Numbered from the stretch's first letter, positions 17,041 to 25,702 are shown. The stretch: DNA of 64,000 bases from an uncultured Oscillospiraceae bacterium (GCA_910583935.1 CAJTZM010000003.1:88944-152943), one strand, 5' to 3'. Numbers and translations are program-made. The notes: generated by a model from the letters alone, not told the origin.

Positions 17041-17985
17041 ATGGCACAACACGCAATTTTGCGGTTTGAGAAGCACAAGGGCAACCCGGCAAGGCCGCTG
17101 GAAGCCCATCACGAAAGACAGAAAGAACAATACGCCAGCAACCCCGACATTGACACAAGCCGGAGCAAGTACAACTTTCATATCGTCAAGCCAGAGGGCA
17201 GGTACTATCATTTCATTCAAAACCGCATTGAACAGGCCGGGTGCCGAACCCGCAAGGACAGCACACGGTTTGTCGATACGCTGGTAACTGCCAGCCCGGA
17301 GTTTTTCAAGGGGAAATCCCCAAAGGAGATACAGGCGTTTTTCCAGAGGGCGGCGGACTTCCTCATTGGCCGGGTAGGACGGGAAAATATCGTGTCGGCG
17401 GTGGTACACATGGACGAGAAAACGCCCCACCTGCATTTGACCTTTGTTCCGCTGACAAAGGACAACCGCCTGTGTGCAAAGGAGATTATCGGCAACCGGG
17501 CAAACCTGACGAAGTGGCAGGACGATTTTCACGCCTATATGGTGGAGAAATATCCTGACTTGGAGCGTGGGGAGAGCGCCAGCAGGACAGGCCGGAAGCA
17601 TATCCCCACCCGGCTTTTCAAACAGGCGGTTTCCCTCTCCCGGCAGGCAAGAGCCATTGAAGCCACACTGGACGGCATTAACCCGCTGAACGCCGGAAAG
17701 AAAAAAGAGGAAGCCCTCTCCATGCTGAAAAAGTGGTTCCCGCAGATGGAGAATTTCTCCGGGCAGTTGAAAAAGTACAAGGTCACAATCAATGACCTGC
17801 TGGCGGAGAATGAGAAGTTGGAAGCAAGGGCAAAGGCCAGCGAAAAAGGAAAGATGAAAGATACGATGGAACGGGCAAAGCTGAAAAGCGAACTGGACAA
17901 TTTACAGCGGCTGGTTGACCGTATCCCGCCGGATATACTGGCGGAACTGAAACGTCAGCAGCGGCACACGGTAAAGGAAAGGTGA
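17041..17985 (+). CDS. MobV-family relaxase (Pre/Mob)
   Basis: This 314-residue relaxase nicks oriT and leads the strand during conjugative mobilization. The catalytic metal motif HMDEKTPHLH lies near residues 123-132, and the N-terminal MAQHAILRFEKHK and NFHIVKP blocks fit MobV. A long C-terminal coiled coil covers about residues 235-300. GGAAAGGAG precedes the ATG. Its likely target is the oriT at 12735. It plays the role of TnpZ of Tn4451. Confidence 0.93.
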   Translation: MAQHAILRFEKHKGNPARPLEAHHERQKEQYASNPDIDTSRSKYNFHIVKPEGRYYHFIQNRIEQAGCRTRKDSTRFVDTLVTASPEFFKGKSPKEIQAFFQRAADFLIGRVGRENIVSAVVHMDEKTPHLHLTFVPLTKDNRLCAKEIIGNRANLTKWQDDFHAYMVEKYPDLERGESASRTGRKHIPTRLFKQAVSLSRQARAIEATLDGINPLNAGKKKEEALSMLKKWFPQMENFSGQLKKYKVTINDLLAENEKLEARAKASEKGKMKDTMERAKLKSELDNLQRLVDRIPPDILAELKRQQRHTVKER

Positions 17986-18057
17986 TAGATATAAGCAGAA
18001 ATTTTCGCCGCCTCTGTGCGGCATTGTACCTTGAAAACTGAATATGGAGGACACTGG

Positions 18058-18252
18058 ATGGCAAAAAGTGAAAGCGATATTTTTACACCCCGAACAGGGC
18101 AGGTTATACAAGCAGAGAACGGCACGCAGTATTTTGTATGTGGGAACAACCGTATAAAAATCTCCGAACACTTCGCCGCAGGCGGGAAGCCCCTCGGTGA
18201 TCTGATTGTAGATGTGGTGCGGCATACCGCAGAAAAAGCCGCTTCAACCTGA
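18058..18252 (+). CDS. Small TnpW-like element protein
   Basis: This 64-residue protein reads MAKSESDIFTPRTGQVIQ... with the block GTQYFVCGNNRIKISEHF and a C-terminal helix. Size and position directly before the recombinase match TnpW of Tn4451-type elements; sequence similarity is weak by eye. GGAGG sits before the ATG. Function of TnpW proteins is not established; an accessory role in recombinase control is a guess from position. Confidence 0.6.
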   Translation: MAKSESDIFTPRTGQVIQAENGTQYFVCGNNRIKISEHFAAGGKPLGDLIVDVVRHTAEKAAST

Positions 18253-18262
18253 TAGCCCATCA

Positions 18263-18323
18263 TTGATAACACGCCCACGCTTATGATATAATTGCCATAG
18301 AGCAAAAGTATTGTAAGCGTGGG
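18263..18323 (+). promoter_or_regulatory. Recombinase promoter flanked by a 10-bp dyad
   Basis: TTGATA (18263-18268), an 18-bp spacer and TATAAT (18287-18292) form a promoter. CCCACGCTTA (18274-18283) in the spacer and TAAGCGTGGG (18314-18323) downstream are perfect inverted arms enclosing the -10 and start site, a layout suited to a repressor or to a leader hairpin. Confidence 0.7.
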
Positions 18324-18351
18324 TTGTTTCTTTAGAAGGAGGATTTTTACG

Positions 18352-19974
18352 GTGAAACAACCTTACAATACTACGATTTACAACACGGCGCTTTATATGA
18401 GATTGAGCCGGGACGATGAACTGCAAGGAGAAAGCGGGAGTATTCAGACACAACGCATGATGCTCCGGCAATATGCCGCCGAGCATGGCCTGAATGTCAT
18501 AGATGAATATATCGACGATGGATGGTCTGGAACGAACTTTGACAGGCCGGATTTTCAGAGAATGATTGATGACATTGAGGACGGGAAAATCAACTGCGTT
18601 GTTACGAAGGATTTATCCCGCTTAGGCAGAAACTACATTCTGACCGGCCAGTACACGGAAATCTACTTTCCCAGCAAAGGCGTCCGCTATATCGCTGTCA
18701 ATGACAATGTGGACACCATCAACGGAGAGAATGAGCTTGCCCCATTCCTCAACATTCTGAATGAAATGCACGCCCGCCAGACCAGCAAAAAGGTAAAGGC
18801 GGCCATGCGGACACGGTTCGCAAATGGCGCACACTATGGAGCCTATGCTCCGCTTGGCTATGTCAAAGACCCAGATAAGAAAGGCCATCTTCTGATTGAC
18901 CCGGAAACAAGGTGGATTATCGAAAAGATTTTTGACCTTGCCGTTCATGGCCGGGGAGCCGCCAGCATTACACGGATTTTGGTCGAAGAAAAAGTACCTA
19001 CTCCCGGCTGGCTGAATTTCCAGAGATACGGCACTTTCGCAAATATCTATGCCGGAGCGCCGGAGGAAAAAGCCTATGCGTGGACGATAGCGCAGGTGAA
19101 AAGTATTCTGAAAGAGGAAACCTATATCGGACACAGCGTCCACAATAAGCAGACCAACATTTCATTCAAAAACAAGAAGAAAGTACGCAAGCCAAAAGAG
19201 GAATGGTATCGTGTGGAGAACACCCACGAAGCGATTATTTCCGAAGATGTGTTCCGTCAAGTACAGGAGCAGATTTGCAACAGGCGCAGACGGCAGAAGA
19301 ACGGCACAACACAGATATTTTCCGGGCTGGTAAAATGTGCGGACTGCGGCTGGTCGCTGGCCTATGGTATGAACAGCCAGAACAAAAATCCCTATGCCCA
19401 CTACCATTGTAGCAAGTACGGGCAAGGATTGCACCAGTGTTCCATGCACTATATCCGCTATGATGTGCTTTACGCCTATGTCCTTTCCCGTCTGCAATAC
19501 TGGTCTGTGCTGGCACAGCAGGATGGGGACAAACTTCTGAAACGGCTACTTAACGCCAGCGACAAGGAACGCAATACTGCAAGGAAGCGGCAGACAGCCG
19601 AACTGAAAAAGGCGGAAAAGCGCAAAGCAGAAGTAGACACCCTGTTTGCAAAAATGTATGAGGACTGGTCTGCCGGACGCATTACAGAATACAATTTCAA
19701 TATGCTGTCCGAAAAGTATCAGGGCGAACAGCGAGAATTGGACGTAAAAATTGAACGGCTTCACGAAGCGATGGAGACCGCCGCCCAGACAGCGGTTGAC
19801 GCTGAAAAGTGGATAGGTCTGATGAAACAGTATGTCAATCCCACAGAATTGACGGCTGAACTTCTGAATACGCTGATTGAAAAAATCCTTGTCCATGAAG
19901 CGGTCAAAAGTGAGGACGGAAGCCGGGAACAGGAAGTGGAAATCTTCTACCGCTTTATCGGCAAAATCGAATGA
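18352..19974 (+). CDS. Large serine recombinase (TnpX-like)
   Basis: This enzyme excises and inserts the element. It has 540 residues: a resolvase domain (1-150) with nucleophile S19 in LYMRLSRDDE and the block DLSRLGRNY, a recombinase domain (about 170-300), a zinc ribbon (CADCGW...HYHCSKYG...QCSMH, about residues 335-370) and a coiled coil (400-470). The start is GTG with AAGGAGG at 9 nt. It lies 50 bp inside the right end of the element, as in other Tn4451-type elements. Confidence 0.94.
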   Translation: MKQPYNTTIYNTALYMRLSRDDELQGESGSIQTQRMMLRQYAAEHGLNVIDEYIDDGWSGTNFDRPDFQRMIDDIEDGKINCVVTKDLSRLGRNYILTGQYTEIYFPSKGVRYIAVNDNVDTINGENELAPFLNILNEMHARQTSKKVKAAMRTRFANGAHYGAYAPLGYVKDPDKKGHLLIDPETRWIIEKIFDLAVHGRGAASITRILVEEKVPTPGWLNFQRYGTFANIYAGAPEEKAYAWTIAQVKSILKEETYIGHSVHNKQTNISFKNKKKVRKPKEEWYRVENTHEAIISEDVFRQVQEQICNRRRRQKNGTTQIFSGLVKCADCGWSLAYGMNSQNKNPYAHYHCSKYGQGLHQCSMHYIRYDVLYAYVLSRLQYWSVLAQQDGDKLLKRLLNASDKERNTARKRQTAELKKAEKRKAEVDTLFAKMYEDWSAGRITEYNFNMLSEKYQGEQRELDVKIERLHEAMETAAQTAVDAEKWIGLMKQYVNPTELTAELLNTLIEKILVHEAVKSEDGSREQEVEIFYRFIGKIE

Positions 19975-19996
19975 CACATCTTGAGATACCCAACAA

Positions 19997-20025
19997 TATC
20001 TTTAACTAAGGGAAACGGGCCTTTC
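19997..20025. repeat. Right end (attR) with terminal inverted repeat
   Basis: TATCTTTAACTAAGGGAAA (19997-20015) is the inverted partner of the left end. It is followed by CGGGCC and the core TTTC (20022-20025), then host sequence. Joining right to left end predicts an attP in which the two 19-bp arms face each other across six bases. Confidence 0.85.
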
Positions 20026-20452
20026 GGTCCCGGACGCCCAGATGCTGATTTTAATCGCCCAGGTGCTGGAAACGCCGGTGGCTGTTTTGCTGGGGGAGGA
20101 TCCAGTGCGAGACGCGGAAAAAAATCCGGAACCCATTGCGCAGATCGCCCAAAAGCTGGAGCAGCTCAACGGGGAAATAGCCGAAAGAACCGCTGCCAAC
20201 CGCCGCAGGATCCGCACTGCCGCAACTTTGACACTGGTTCTCGCGGCGGTTTCTCTGGTGGTTCTGCTGCTTTTGGCAGCGGAACCGTTTTTGCGGCAGT
20301 CCTCCGGGCGTGGCATCATCGGCGGCGCTGACAGGCCAACGGGTATTCTGGTCTTTTCCGGAACCCACTGGCTGGGCGCCGGCGTCAGCGTGTTTTTCTG
20401 TGTTCTCGTTATTGCCATCGCCGCGGTGGTATTGTATCGGACAAAAAGATAA
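20024..20452 (+). pseudogene. XRE regulator, 3' part beyond the element
   Basis: From the junction the frame reads SVPDAQMLILIAQVLETPV and on through the end of the helix-turn-helix region, then two membrane helices (about 23 residues each) separated by a short loop, and stops at 20450. It continues the fragment at 12455-12570. In the intact state the protein would be a membrane-anchored XRE regulator of 180 residues. An internal ATG at 20042 exists but has no good ribosome site. Confidence 0.9.
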
Positions 20453-20493
20453 AGAATCAGGCCGCAGGGAAATTCCCTGCGGCCTGATTCTTT
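20451..20493. terminator. Bidirectional terminator, XRE gene / HD gene
   Basis: A perfect 21-bp inverted repeat (20451-20471 and 20473-20493) with A-rich and T-rich outer ends lies between the convergent genes. Its ends overlap both stop codons. Confidence 0.9.
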
Positions 20494-20989
20494 ATACAGA
20501 CTCCGGATACAACATCTGAAAAATTTTTTTGCCGCTTTCCGTCTTAAAAATCCTTTCGTATGCGGTTTTCTTTGCGTCCAGCGAGGACTCGTTTTCCAAC
20601 AAATTTACCAGAAAATCCGCTTCCACCAGGATCTGATAATCCATCCCGTCGATATCCGTATAGGTATGGTGATGGCCCACCAGATAAACGACCCTTTTAA
20701 TCACTGCCGAAGGCCAGCCCAAGCCTGACAGAAGTTTCTCTGCTTCCGCAGGTCCCTCCTGCTCCTGATACTTACCCGCGCCGCTGCCATATTTCCTTTT
20801 GGCTGCAAGAATCCCTATATCATGGACAACGGCGGCGGTTTCCAGCGTAAATTGCGAATTCTCCTCCAAATGCTCCGCCTTTCCGATCAGCCGGGCAAAC
20901 TCATATACCTTCAAAAAATGCTGGATCAATTTGGGATGTCCTGCGTCGTGCTCTACCATGCCCATAATCAGCGTATCAAACGATTTCAT
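20492..20989 (-). CDS. HD-domain phosphohydrolase
   Basis: This protein has 165 residues. HD metal ligands are visible as H18, H56-D57 (VVHDIGIL), the GHHHTY block and D in VEADFLV. HD proteins of this size hydrolyse nucleotides or other phosphate esters; the substrate is unknown. AGGGGA lies before the ATG. It follows TelA by 9 bp and is the last gene of the XpaC-TelA-HD unit. Confidence 0.88.
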   Translation of the reverse strand: MKSFDTLIMGMVEHDAGHPKLIQHFLKVYEFARLIGKAEHLEENSQFTLETAAVVHDIGILAAKRKYGSGAGKYQEQEGPAEAEKLLSGLGWPSAVIKRVVYLVGHHHTYTDIDGMDYQILVEADFLVNLLENESSLDAKKTAYERIFKTESGKKIFQMLYPESV

Positions 20990-20998
20990 ACAAATCCC

Positions 20999-22159
20999 CT
21001 ACCGCATTTGCAATAGCTTGTTTTTTAGGTCGTCCTCAATCCGACGCAGCTCAGACTCCGCCTCCTGCCGCTTCTGCCGCCCCTCCTGCTGGATGCGCAT
21101 AACCTCGTCCAGAGTAGAAATCAGCGACTCGTTGGTCGTCTTCAGCGTTTCAATATCCACAATTCCCCGCTCCGACTCCTTGGCGGTTTCAATGGAGGAC
21201 ATCTTTAGGGTTTCCGCATTTTTGCGAAGCAGCTCGTTGGTCATATCGGTAACCGCCCGCTGAGCGTCCGCCGCCTGCTGGGAATGGGCCACCCCCAACG
21301 CCAGCACCATCTGGCTTTTCCATAACGGAATGGTATTGACCAGGGTAGACTGGATTTTTTCGGTCATCAGCGTATCGTTATTTTGGATCAGGCGAATTTG
21401 CGGCGCCATCTGAATGGAGATGGTGCGGGTCAGCTCCAGGTCGTGGAGCTTCTTTTCGAACCGATTGCACATGGCCGACAGGTCGTTGGCGGCCTGCGCG
21501 TCCTCCGGCAGACCGGTCCGCCGGGCTTTTTCCTGGGCGGCGGGCAGTTCGGTAGACTCTACCTGCGCCAGCTTTTTTTTGCCCGCCAAAATATACATGG
21601 ATAGCTCTTTAAAATAGACCTTATTCATCTCGTACATTTTGTCCAGCATGGCGATATCCTTCATCAGCTGAATCTGGTGATTTTCCAGCACATTGCAGAT
21701 GCGGTTGACATTGGCCTCTGCGCTGGAATATTTTGCTTTATAGGTGGAGATCTTGTTGCCGGAGCGTTTAAAAAAGCTGAACAGCCCTTTTTCCTCCTCA
21801 TCCACGTTGAATTTCTTCAGCTCTACCACCACATTGGTCAGCATTTCGCCAACCTCGCTCATATCCTTGGTCCGAACGTTGCTAAGGGCGGTTTCAGAAA
21901 AATCGGCGATCTTTTTCTGTGCGCCGGAACCATACTGAAGAACGAGATTGGAATTGTCCAGCTGGATTTTCTGGGCAAAATCATCGACCATTTTCCGTTC
22001 GGCCTCGGTTAAAGAGCTATCGTCAAAAACCGCTGCTTGAGGCGGCTGCGCGGCCGCCAAGGGCTGCTCCTCTGCCACCTCCAAATTCAGCGTCAGGGTC
22101 GGGACCTCCTGGGTATCCAGGGAAAGCTGCGGGACTGTCTCTGTCTTCTTTTCATCCAT
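20999..22159 (-). CDS. TelA/YaaN-family protein
   Basis: This protein has 386 residues of the TelA/KlaA toxic-anion-resistance family. The disordered N-terminus (1-45) is followed by long helices and coiled coil throughout, with the typical KGLFSFFKRSGNKISTYKAKYSSAE block near residues 125-150 and WKSQMVLALG near 280. Family members are linked to tellurite and membrane-stress tolerance, but the mechanism is unknown. Strong ribosome site AAGGAGG. Directly downstream of XpaC, as in Bacillus xpaC-yaaN. Confidence 0.92.
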   Translation of the reverse strand: MDEKKTETVPQLSLDTQEVPTLTLNLEVAEEQPLAAAQPPQAAVFDDSSLTEAERKMVDDFAQKIQLDNSNLVLQYGSGAQKKIADFSETALSNVRTKDMSEVGEMLTNVVVELKKFNVDEEEKGLFSFFKRSGNKISTYKAKYSSAEANVNRICNVLENHQIQLMKDIAMLDKMYEMNKVYFKELSMYILAGKKKLAQVESTELPAAQEKARRTGLPEDAQAANDLSAMCNRFEKKLHDLELTRTISIQMAPQIRLIQNNDTLMTEKIQSTLVNTIPLWKSQMVLALGVAHSQQAADAQRAVTDMTNELLRKNAETLKMSSIETAKESERGIVDIETLKTTNESLISTLDEVMRIQQEGRQKRQEAESELRRIEDDLKNKLLQMR

Positions 22160-22185
22160 CGCTTATATCCTCCTTATCAAAAGCC

Positions 22186-23418
22186 TTATTGCGGCTGCCC
22201 GTCAAAATCCTTTTGGGTCAAACCCTCCTGGGCAAGCATGGTTTTCAACACGCTGATGTCAGCGGAAATATCAATTGCGTCGTTTTGAAACAGACTGTCC
22301 AAAAGCGAGGCAAACGCACGATTCACCGTATCCAGAATATCTAAAATCTCTTTTTTGGCGTTTTGGATATTCTCCCCCTGCACCGGCTGGTTTTCAAATT
22401 CCCGATAGGAATCCACCAGCTTAACGGTAGTGGGCAGATAGTAATTCATAAAACGGCGGATTTCCGGCAGCTTTTCCGGATGCTTCTCCACACAGGCAAA
22501 AATCTTCCCCGTCACAGTTTCCAGCTGATAAAGCTTTTCCGAAATTTCCTGTCCGGGCAGCGCCTCGTTGGCCTCGCGGATTTTCTGAATCCAGCTGCGG
22601 CCCTCGGCGATCACGGCGTCTATCCCGTCGGGGTTTTCCTGGATTTTTGCCTGCTCCAATTCCCGCTTTTTGCGGTTGGCCTGACCAACCCGATACTGCG
22701 CATACGCCTCGTCGGTTAAAATCAGGCAGGTCTCCTCATCGTCCAGATGACCCTGGGGAAACAACCCGCTCTTAATCATGCTTTTAACGTCCCGCAGCAC
22801 AAATTTGGGGGATTTCTTCACGGCGGAAGCCAATACGCCGACGGCGCAGACCTGCCGGTCGCCGATTGCCAGCCGGTATTGCAGATACCGGCGTTTGCGG
22901 AATCTTCCGACGCAATGGGCCGCAAACCAGAAGCTTGCAACCATCAAAAGCAAAAAAACTGCTACATTCAGAACCATCGAAAAATCAAACGCCTGATGGA
23001 GAAGCTCCATCAGAGCCCAGTAGACCATCTGCAATGAAAGAATCCCTAAGCCAAGTCCCAGAAAAGCGCCCACCGTCGACGCGGCCTTACCCGGCAGCCG
23101 AACCGCCTTTTTCCTTGGGAGGACAACCGGCCTCTGCCAATGGGTCGCATACCGGGAGGGCACCCGCTGTACCGGAACCGACTGAGGCGGCCGGGACTGC
23201 GGCGCCTGCGGATTGGGATGCTTTTGTTGTCCCGCCCCGCCAAAAATCTGGCCCAGCTGTGCGCTGAGCTGCTCACAGCCGGAAACGGTCTGTTTCATCA
23301 CATTTTGAGCCGTATCGCTCAGCGTCTGTTTTAATTTTGTAAAATCGCCGGAATGAAGCGCGTCGTCAATGGTCTGGCTGATCAGCTTTTCCCAATCCGA
23401 TTCCTGGTTATTTTTCAA
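22186..23418 (-). CDS. XpaC-family protein (BCIP hydrolysis protein)
   Basis: This protein has 410 residues. A soluble N-terminal 115 residues is followed by two adjacent membrane helices (about 125-180) and then a helical C-terminal domain. XpaC proteins are named for hydrolysis of 5-bromo-4-chloroindolyl phosphate but no active site is known. The TTG start at 23418 has GGAGGGG at 5 nt; the ATG 21 codons upstream has none. It is the first gene of the XpaC-TelA-HD operon. Confidence 0.85.
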   Translation of the reverse strand: MKNNQESDWEKLISQTIDDALHSGDFTKLKQTLSDTAQNVMKQTVSGCEQLSAQLGQIFGGAGQQKHPNPQAPQSRPPQSVPVQRVPSRYATHWQRPVVLPRKKAVRLPGKAASTVGAFLGLGLGILSLQMVYWALMELLHQAFDFSMVLNVAVFLLLMVASFWFAAHCVGRFRKRRYLQYRLAIGDRQVCAVGVLASAVKKSPKFVLRDVKSMIKSGLFPQGHLDDEETCLILTDEAYAQYRVGQANRKKRELEQAKIQENPDGIDAVIAEGRSWIQKIREANEALPGQEISEKLYQLETVTGKIFACVEKHPEKLPEIRRFMNYYLPTTVKLVDSYREFENQPVQGENIQNAKKEILDILDTVNRAFASLLDSLFQNDAIDISADISVLKTMLAQEGLTQKDFDGQPQ

Positions 23419-23623
23419 TGAAACCCCTCCGTATTCCGAAAGCCCGCAGGTCTTTCTCTTTTCGATCCGATCAATCCTCATATGGTATTGGCAGTGAGGG
23501 CCGCGGAAAATCCGCCTATCCTCCCGGCTATAAACGCTGCGATTCCTTCATTGTTGGCTGCATAAAGGCCTAATCGCCCATTAGCAGAATCAGCCATGTC
23601 CGCAAAGCGGCCATGAAAACGCA

Positions 23624-23673
23624 GTATAATAACGATTCTATCGTTATTATACCATATTTTTTTCTGTTGACAA
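23624..23673 (-). promoter_or_regulatory. Promoter of the xpaC-telA operon with a 13-bp dyad
   Basis: On the minus strand TTGTCA (23668-23673), a 16-bp spacer and TATAAT (23646-23651) form a near-consensus promoter. GTATAATAACGAT (23624-23636) and ATCGTTATTATAC (23640-23652) are perfect inverted arms that include the -10 and reach past the start site. This is a strong operator candidate. The leader between it and the gene (200 bp) shows no other clear structure. Confidence 0.8.
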
Positions 23674-23701
23674 TCTGCCGGAACCGATTCTTTTGGGATT
23701 T

Positions 23702-24466
23702 TTAGACATAGCCATAAAGTCCCCGGACAGAGGCCTCTCCCGCCCGGATCTCAAAGGTTTCCCCATCCTTTTTGCAGACTAGACTGCCATCCTGCGCTAT
23801 AGACACCGCTTGGGACTGTACGGTTTTTTCTTCCAGCACCACCTGTACCTGACGGCCCAGAGTAATACAGCGGCTGCAATACTCCTGCCGAAAAGCCGAA
23901 AAGCCTTCCTGCTTATACTGTTCTAAAATCGGCTCCAACGCATTCAAAAGCCTCGCCGCCGCTTCCGGGACAGACAGGCTCCGGCCGGTAGCCGCCAGCA
24001 GGGAGGTGGCATGAGGTAGATCGTTTTGTACAAAAAACGACGCCGGCTGGCTGAGATTGATCCCCAGCCCGCAGACTGCCAGAACCTTTCCGCCCTGAAT
24101 CCTGCTTTCGCAGAGGATTCCGCAGATTTTCTTTTGATCCAACACAATATCGTTGGGCCATTTGATGAGCGTCCCTTCCCCCAAACTGCGGACTGCCGCC
24201 AGTGCGCATAACAGGGGCAGTAACCCCATATCGCCGATCTTCATAGAATGAAAAAGCACCGAAAGATACAGCGCCTGCCCAGCCGGTGCGCCGGACCAGT
24301 TTTTTCCGGAACGGCCCTTTCCCGCAGTCTGCCGGTCGGCAATTACCGCCGTCCCATTGGGGAAATCCCCTTTTTTTAAGTACTCGTTGGTGGAGTCCAC
24401 CTCCTCTAGGTGGATCAGATGCTTCCCGCACCATTTTGTGTCGAGCCCTATCAGTCGATCCATCAT
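23702..24466 (-). CDS. birA: Biotin--[acetyl-CoA-carboxylase] ligase
   Basis: This enzyme attaches biotin to carrier proteins through biotinyl-AMP. It has 254 residues with GKGRSGKNW (residues 49-57) and KWPNDIVL, the two marks of the catalytic domain, and a C-terminal SH3-like domain. It lacks the N-terminal DNA-binding domain of bifunctional BirA, so it cannot act as the biotin repressor. The start overlaps the upstream phosphoesterase stop by 4 bp (ATGA). Confidence 0.93.
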   Translation of the reverse strand: MMDRLIGLDTKWCGKHLIHLEEVDSTNEYLKKGDFPNGTAVIADRQTAGKGRSGKNWSGAPAGQALYLSVLFHSMKIGDMGLLPLLCALAAVRSLGEGTLIKWPNDIVLDQKKICGILCESRIQGGKVLAVCGLGINLSQPASFFVQNDLPHATSLLAATGRSLSVPEAAARLLNALEPILEQYKQEGFSAFRQEYCSRCITLGRQVQVVLEEKTVQSQAVSIAQDGSLVCKKDGETFEIRAGEASVRGLYGYV

Positions 24467-24939
24467 CGTACCTCCACAAGATTGGTCATAATCCCCTGGC
24501 TGGTAATATCCAAAATACCGTAAGAGGCTCCGCCGCGGCGGGGAACCGACAGACTTCCAGGATTCATAACGTAAAGTCCGCTGTCATATTCGGTGTAGGC
24601 TACATGGGTGTGCCCATACAGCACAACCTGGGCGTGGCAGATGCGGGCGGCGTTTTTCAGCTCTGACAGCGACTGCTTCACATAATAGGTATGTCCATGG
24701 GTCAGCAGAACGTTTTTTCCGCACAGCTTCACCAGATCGCTGGTTGCCGTATCCGAACCGAAATCGCAGTTTCCGGCCACCCATAGATAACGGCGGTCCG
24801 GGTAGAGATCCTGCACGCTTTCAAATTCCCGTTCCCCATCGCCCAAATGAATATATAAATCCGCATCTGGATGACGGTCTACCACGCGCAGCACATTTCG
24901 AAAGTTTCGATGGCTGTCTGACATGACGATAATCCGCAT
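24463..24939 (-). CDS. YfcE/MJ0936-type metallophosphoesterase
   Basis: This protein has 158 residues with the metal motifs SDSH (7-10), HLGDGE, GNCDF, THGHTYY and GHTH. Such enzymes cleave phosphodiesters or phosphomonoesters; the physiological substrate is open. GGAGG before the ATG. Coupled to birA. Divergent from the gene at 25077 across a 137-bp gap where I see no clear promoter consensus. Confidence 0.92.
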   Translation of the reverse strand: MRIIVMSDSHRNFRNVLRVVDRHPDADLYIHLGDGEREFESVQDLYPDRRYLWVAGNCDFGSDTATSDLVKLCGKNVLLTHGHTYYVKQSLSELKNAARICHAQVVLYGHTHVAYTEYDSGLYVMNPGSLSVPRRGGASYGILDITSQGIMTNLVEVR

Positions 24940-25076
24940 GAAGATAACCTCCGTTTAATGGTTTTGGCTAAAAGCCTGTCCAGGCATGGAAATCTTTTGA
25001 GGGATCGCATACGGACAGGAATAGATACGTTTACTGTAACATAGAAATAAAACAATTGGAATAGGTGGTGAGCAGA

Positions 25077-25319
25077 ATGCATGAATTTTTCATTGAAGAA
25101 GAAAAGCTGGAAGAGCTGCTTTGCTTGGCAAGTGAAAAAACAGGAATCCCCAAGCAGCAGCTGCAGGAAAAGCTTTCCGGCATCATGCAGGATGGCAAAA
25201 TTGCCGTAAACGAACAGGTGTATAATCTGCTTTCGGATCCGAAAAAGCTGGAGCTGCTGCTCCATTCGGGGATTGTGGGACGGCTTTTGAAGGAATTTGG
25301 GGGGCAGAAGAATCCATGA
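25077..25319 (+). CDS. Hypothetical protein
   Basis: I do not recognise this 80-residue protein. It is acidic and helical (MHEFFIEEEKLEELLCLASE...), with two short helix pairs and no membrane segment. GGTGGTG lies before the ATG; a GTG four codons upstream is possible. Its stop overlaps the next start by 4 bp. First of a four-part coupled cluster (25077-26653). Confidence 0.7.
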   Translation: MHEFFIEEEKLEELLCLASEKTGIPKQQLQEKLSGIMQDGKIAVNEQVYNLLSDPKKLELLLHSGIVGRLLKEFGGQKNP

Positions 25320-25702
25320 GTGAGCTTTCCGACCTGCTGGGCGGCCTTTTGGGAAATGAAGCGGGCGGCGAGTCGGACGAAATAGGCGGTCTTTTTAGCC
25401 TTTTAGGGGGGCTTATGCAGCCAGCCGGGACCGGTCAAAGAGATTCGGACAAAGAAGCCGCGCCGGATATGGGGGATTTGGATCAAATTCTAAAAATGGT
25501 TTCCAAATTGCAAGAGGATGACAAAAATATTCGCCTACTGCGTGCGCTACAGCCCCATCTCACCCCAGAGCGAGCCGCCCGGGCCGAAGATGTTATCAAA
25601 CTGATGCGGCTGGCAAACCTGCTTCCGCTGCTGCGGATCTTCGGAGAAGGGGAGAGAAAAACAGTCCATGGAGAGGAGCGAGACGATGGAGCATTGGAAT
25701 AA
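25316..25702 (+). CDS. Hypothetical protein with Gly/Leu repeats
   Basis: This 128-residue protein opens MSELSDLLGGLLGNEAGGE and repeats GLFSLLGGLM, a Leu-Gly-rich N-terminus; the C-terminal half is helical (LRALQPHLTPERAARAEDVI). It is acidic and soluble. Start overlaps the previous stop (ATGA). No named family recognised; small acidic proteins with the same opening are familiar to me from Clostridial genomes but without a role. Confidence 0.65.
   Translation: MSELSDLLGGLLGNEAGGESDEIGGLFSLLGGLMQPAGTGQRDSDKEAAPDMGDLDQILKMVSKLQEDDKNIRLLRALQPHLTPERAARAEDVIKLMRLANLLPLLRIFGEGERKTVHGEERDDGALE

Larger units (their letters stand above)
12567..20025. mobile_element. Tn4451-like integrative mobilizable element with ANT(6)
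   Basis: The element is about 7,455 bp, bounded by a directly repeated TTTC (12567-12570 and 20022-20025; GAAA on the other strand, containing the GA dinucleotide typical of TnpX crossover). The ends carry a 19-bp inverted repeat with two mismatches. Contents in order: oriT, ANT(6) gene, P-loop gene, XRE regulator (these three leftward), then cysteine-rich protein, short RepA_N protein, MobV relaxase, TnpW-like protein and the large serine recombinase (rightward). It has a relaxase but no type IV secretion genes, so it needs a helper element for transfer. Boundaries are read from the host frame that is restored on removal. Confidence 0.93.

Noticed and set aside
16766..17287. A 173-codon frame over the end of the RepA-like gene and the relaxase start
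   Set aside because: It overlaps the relaxase in another frame and has no ribosome site. Its middle may reflect decay of the initiator's C-terminus but cannot be shown.
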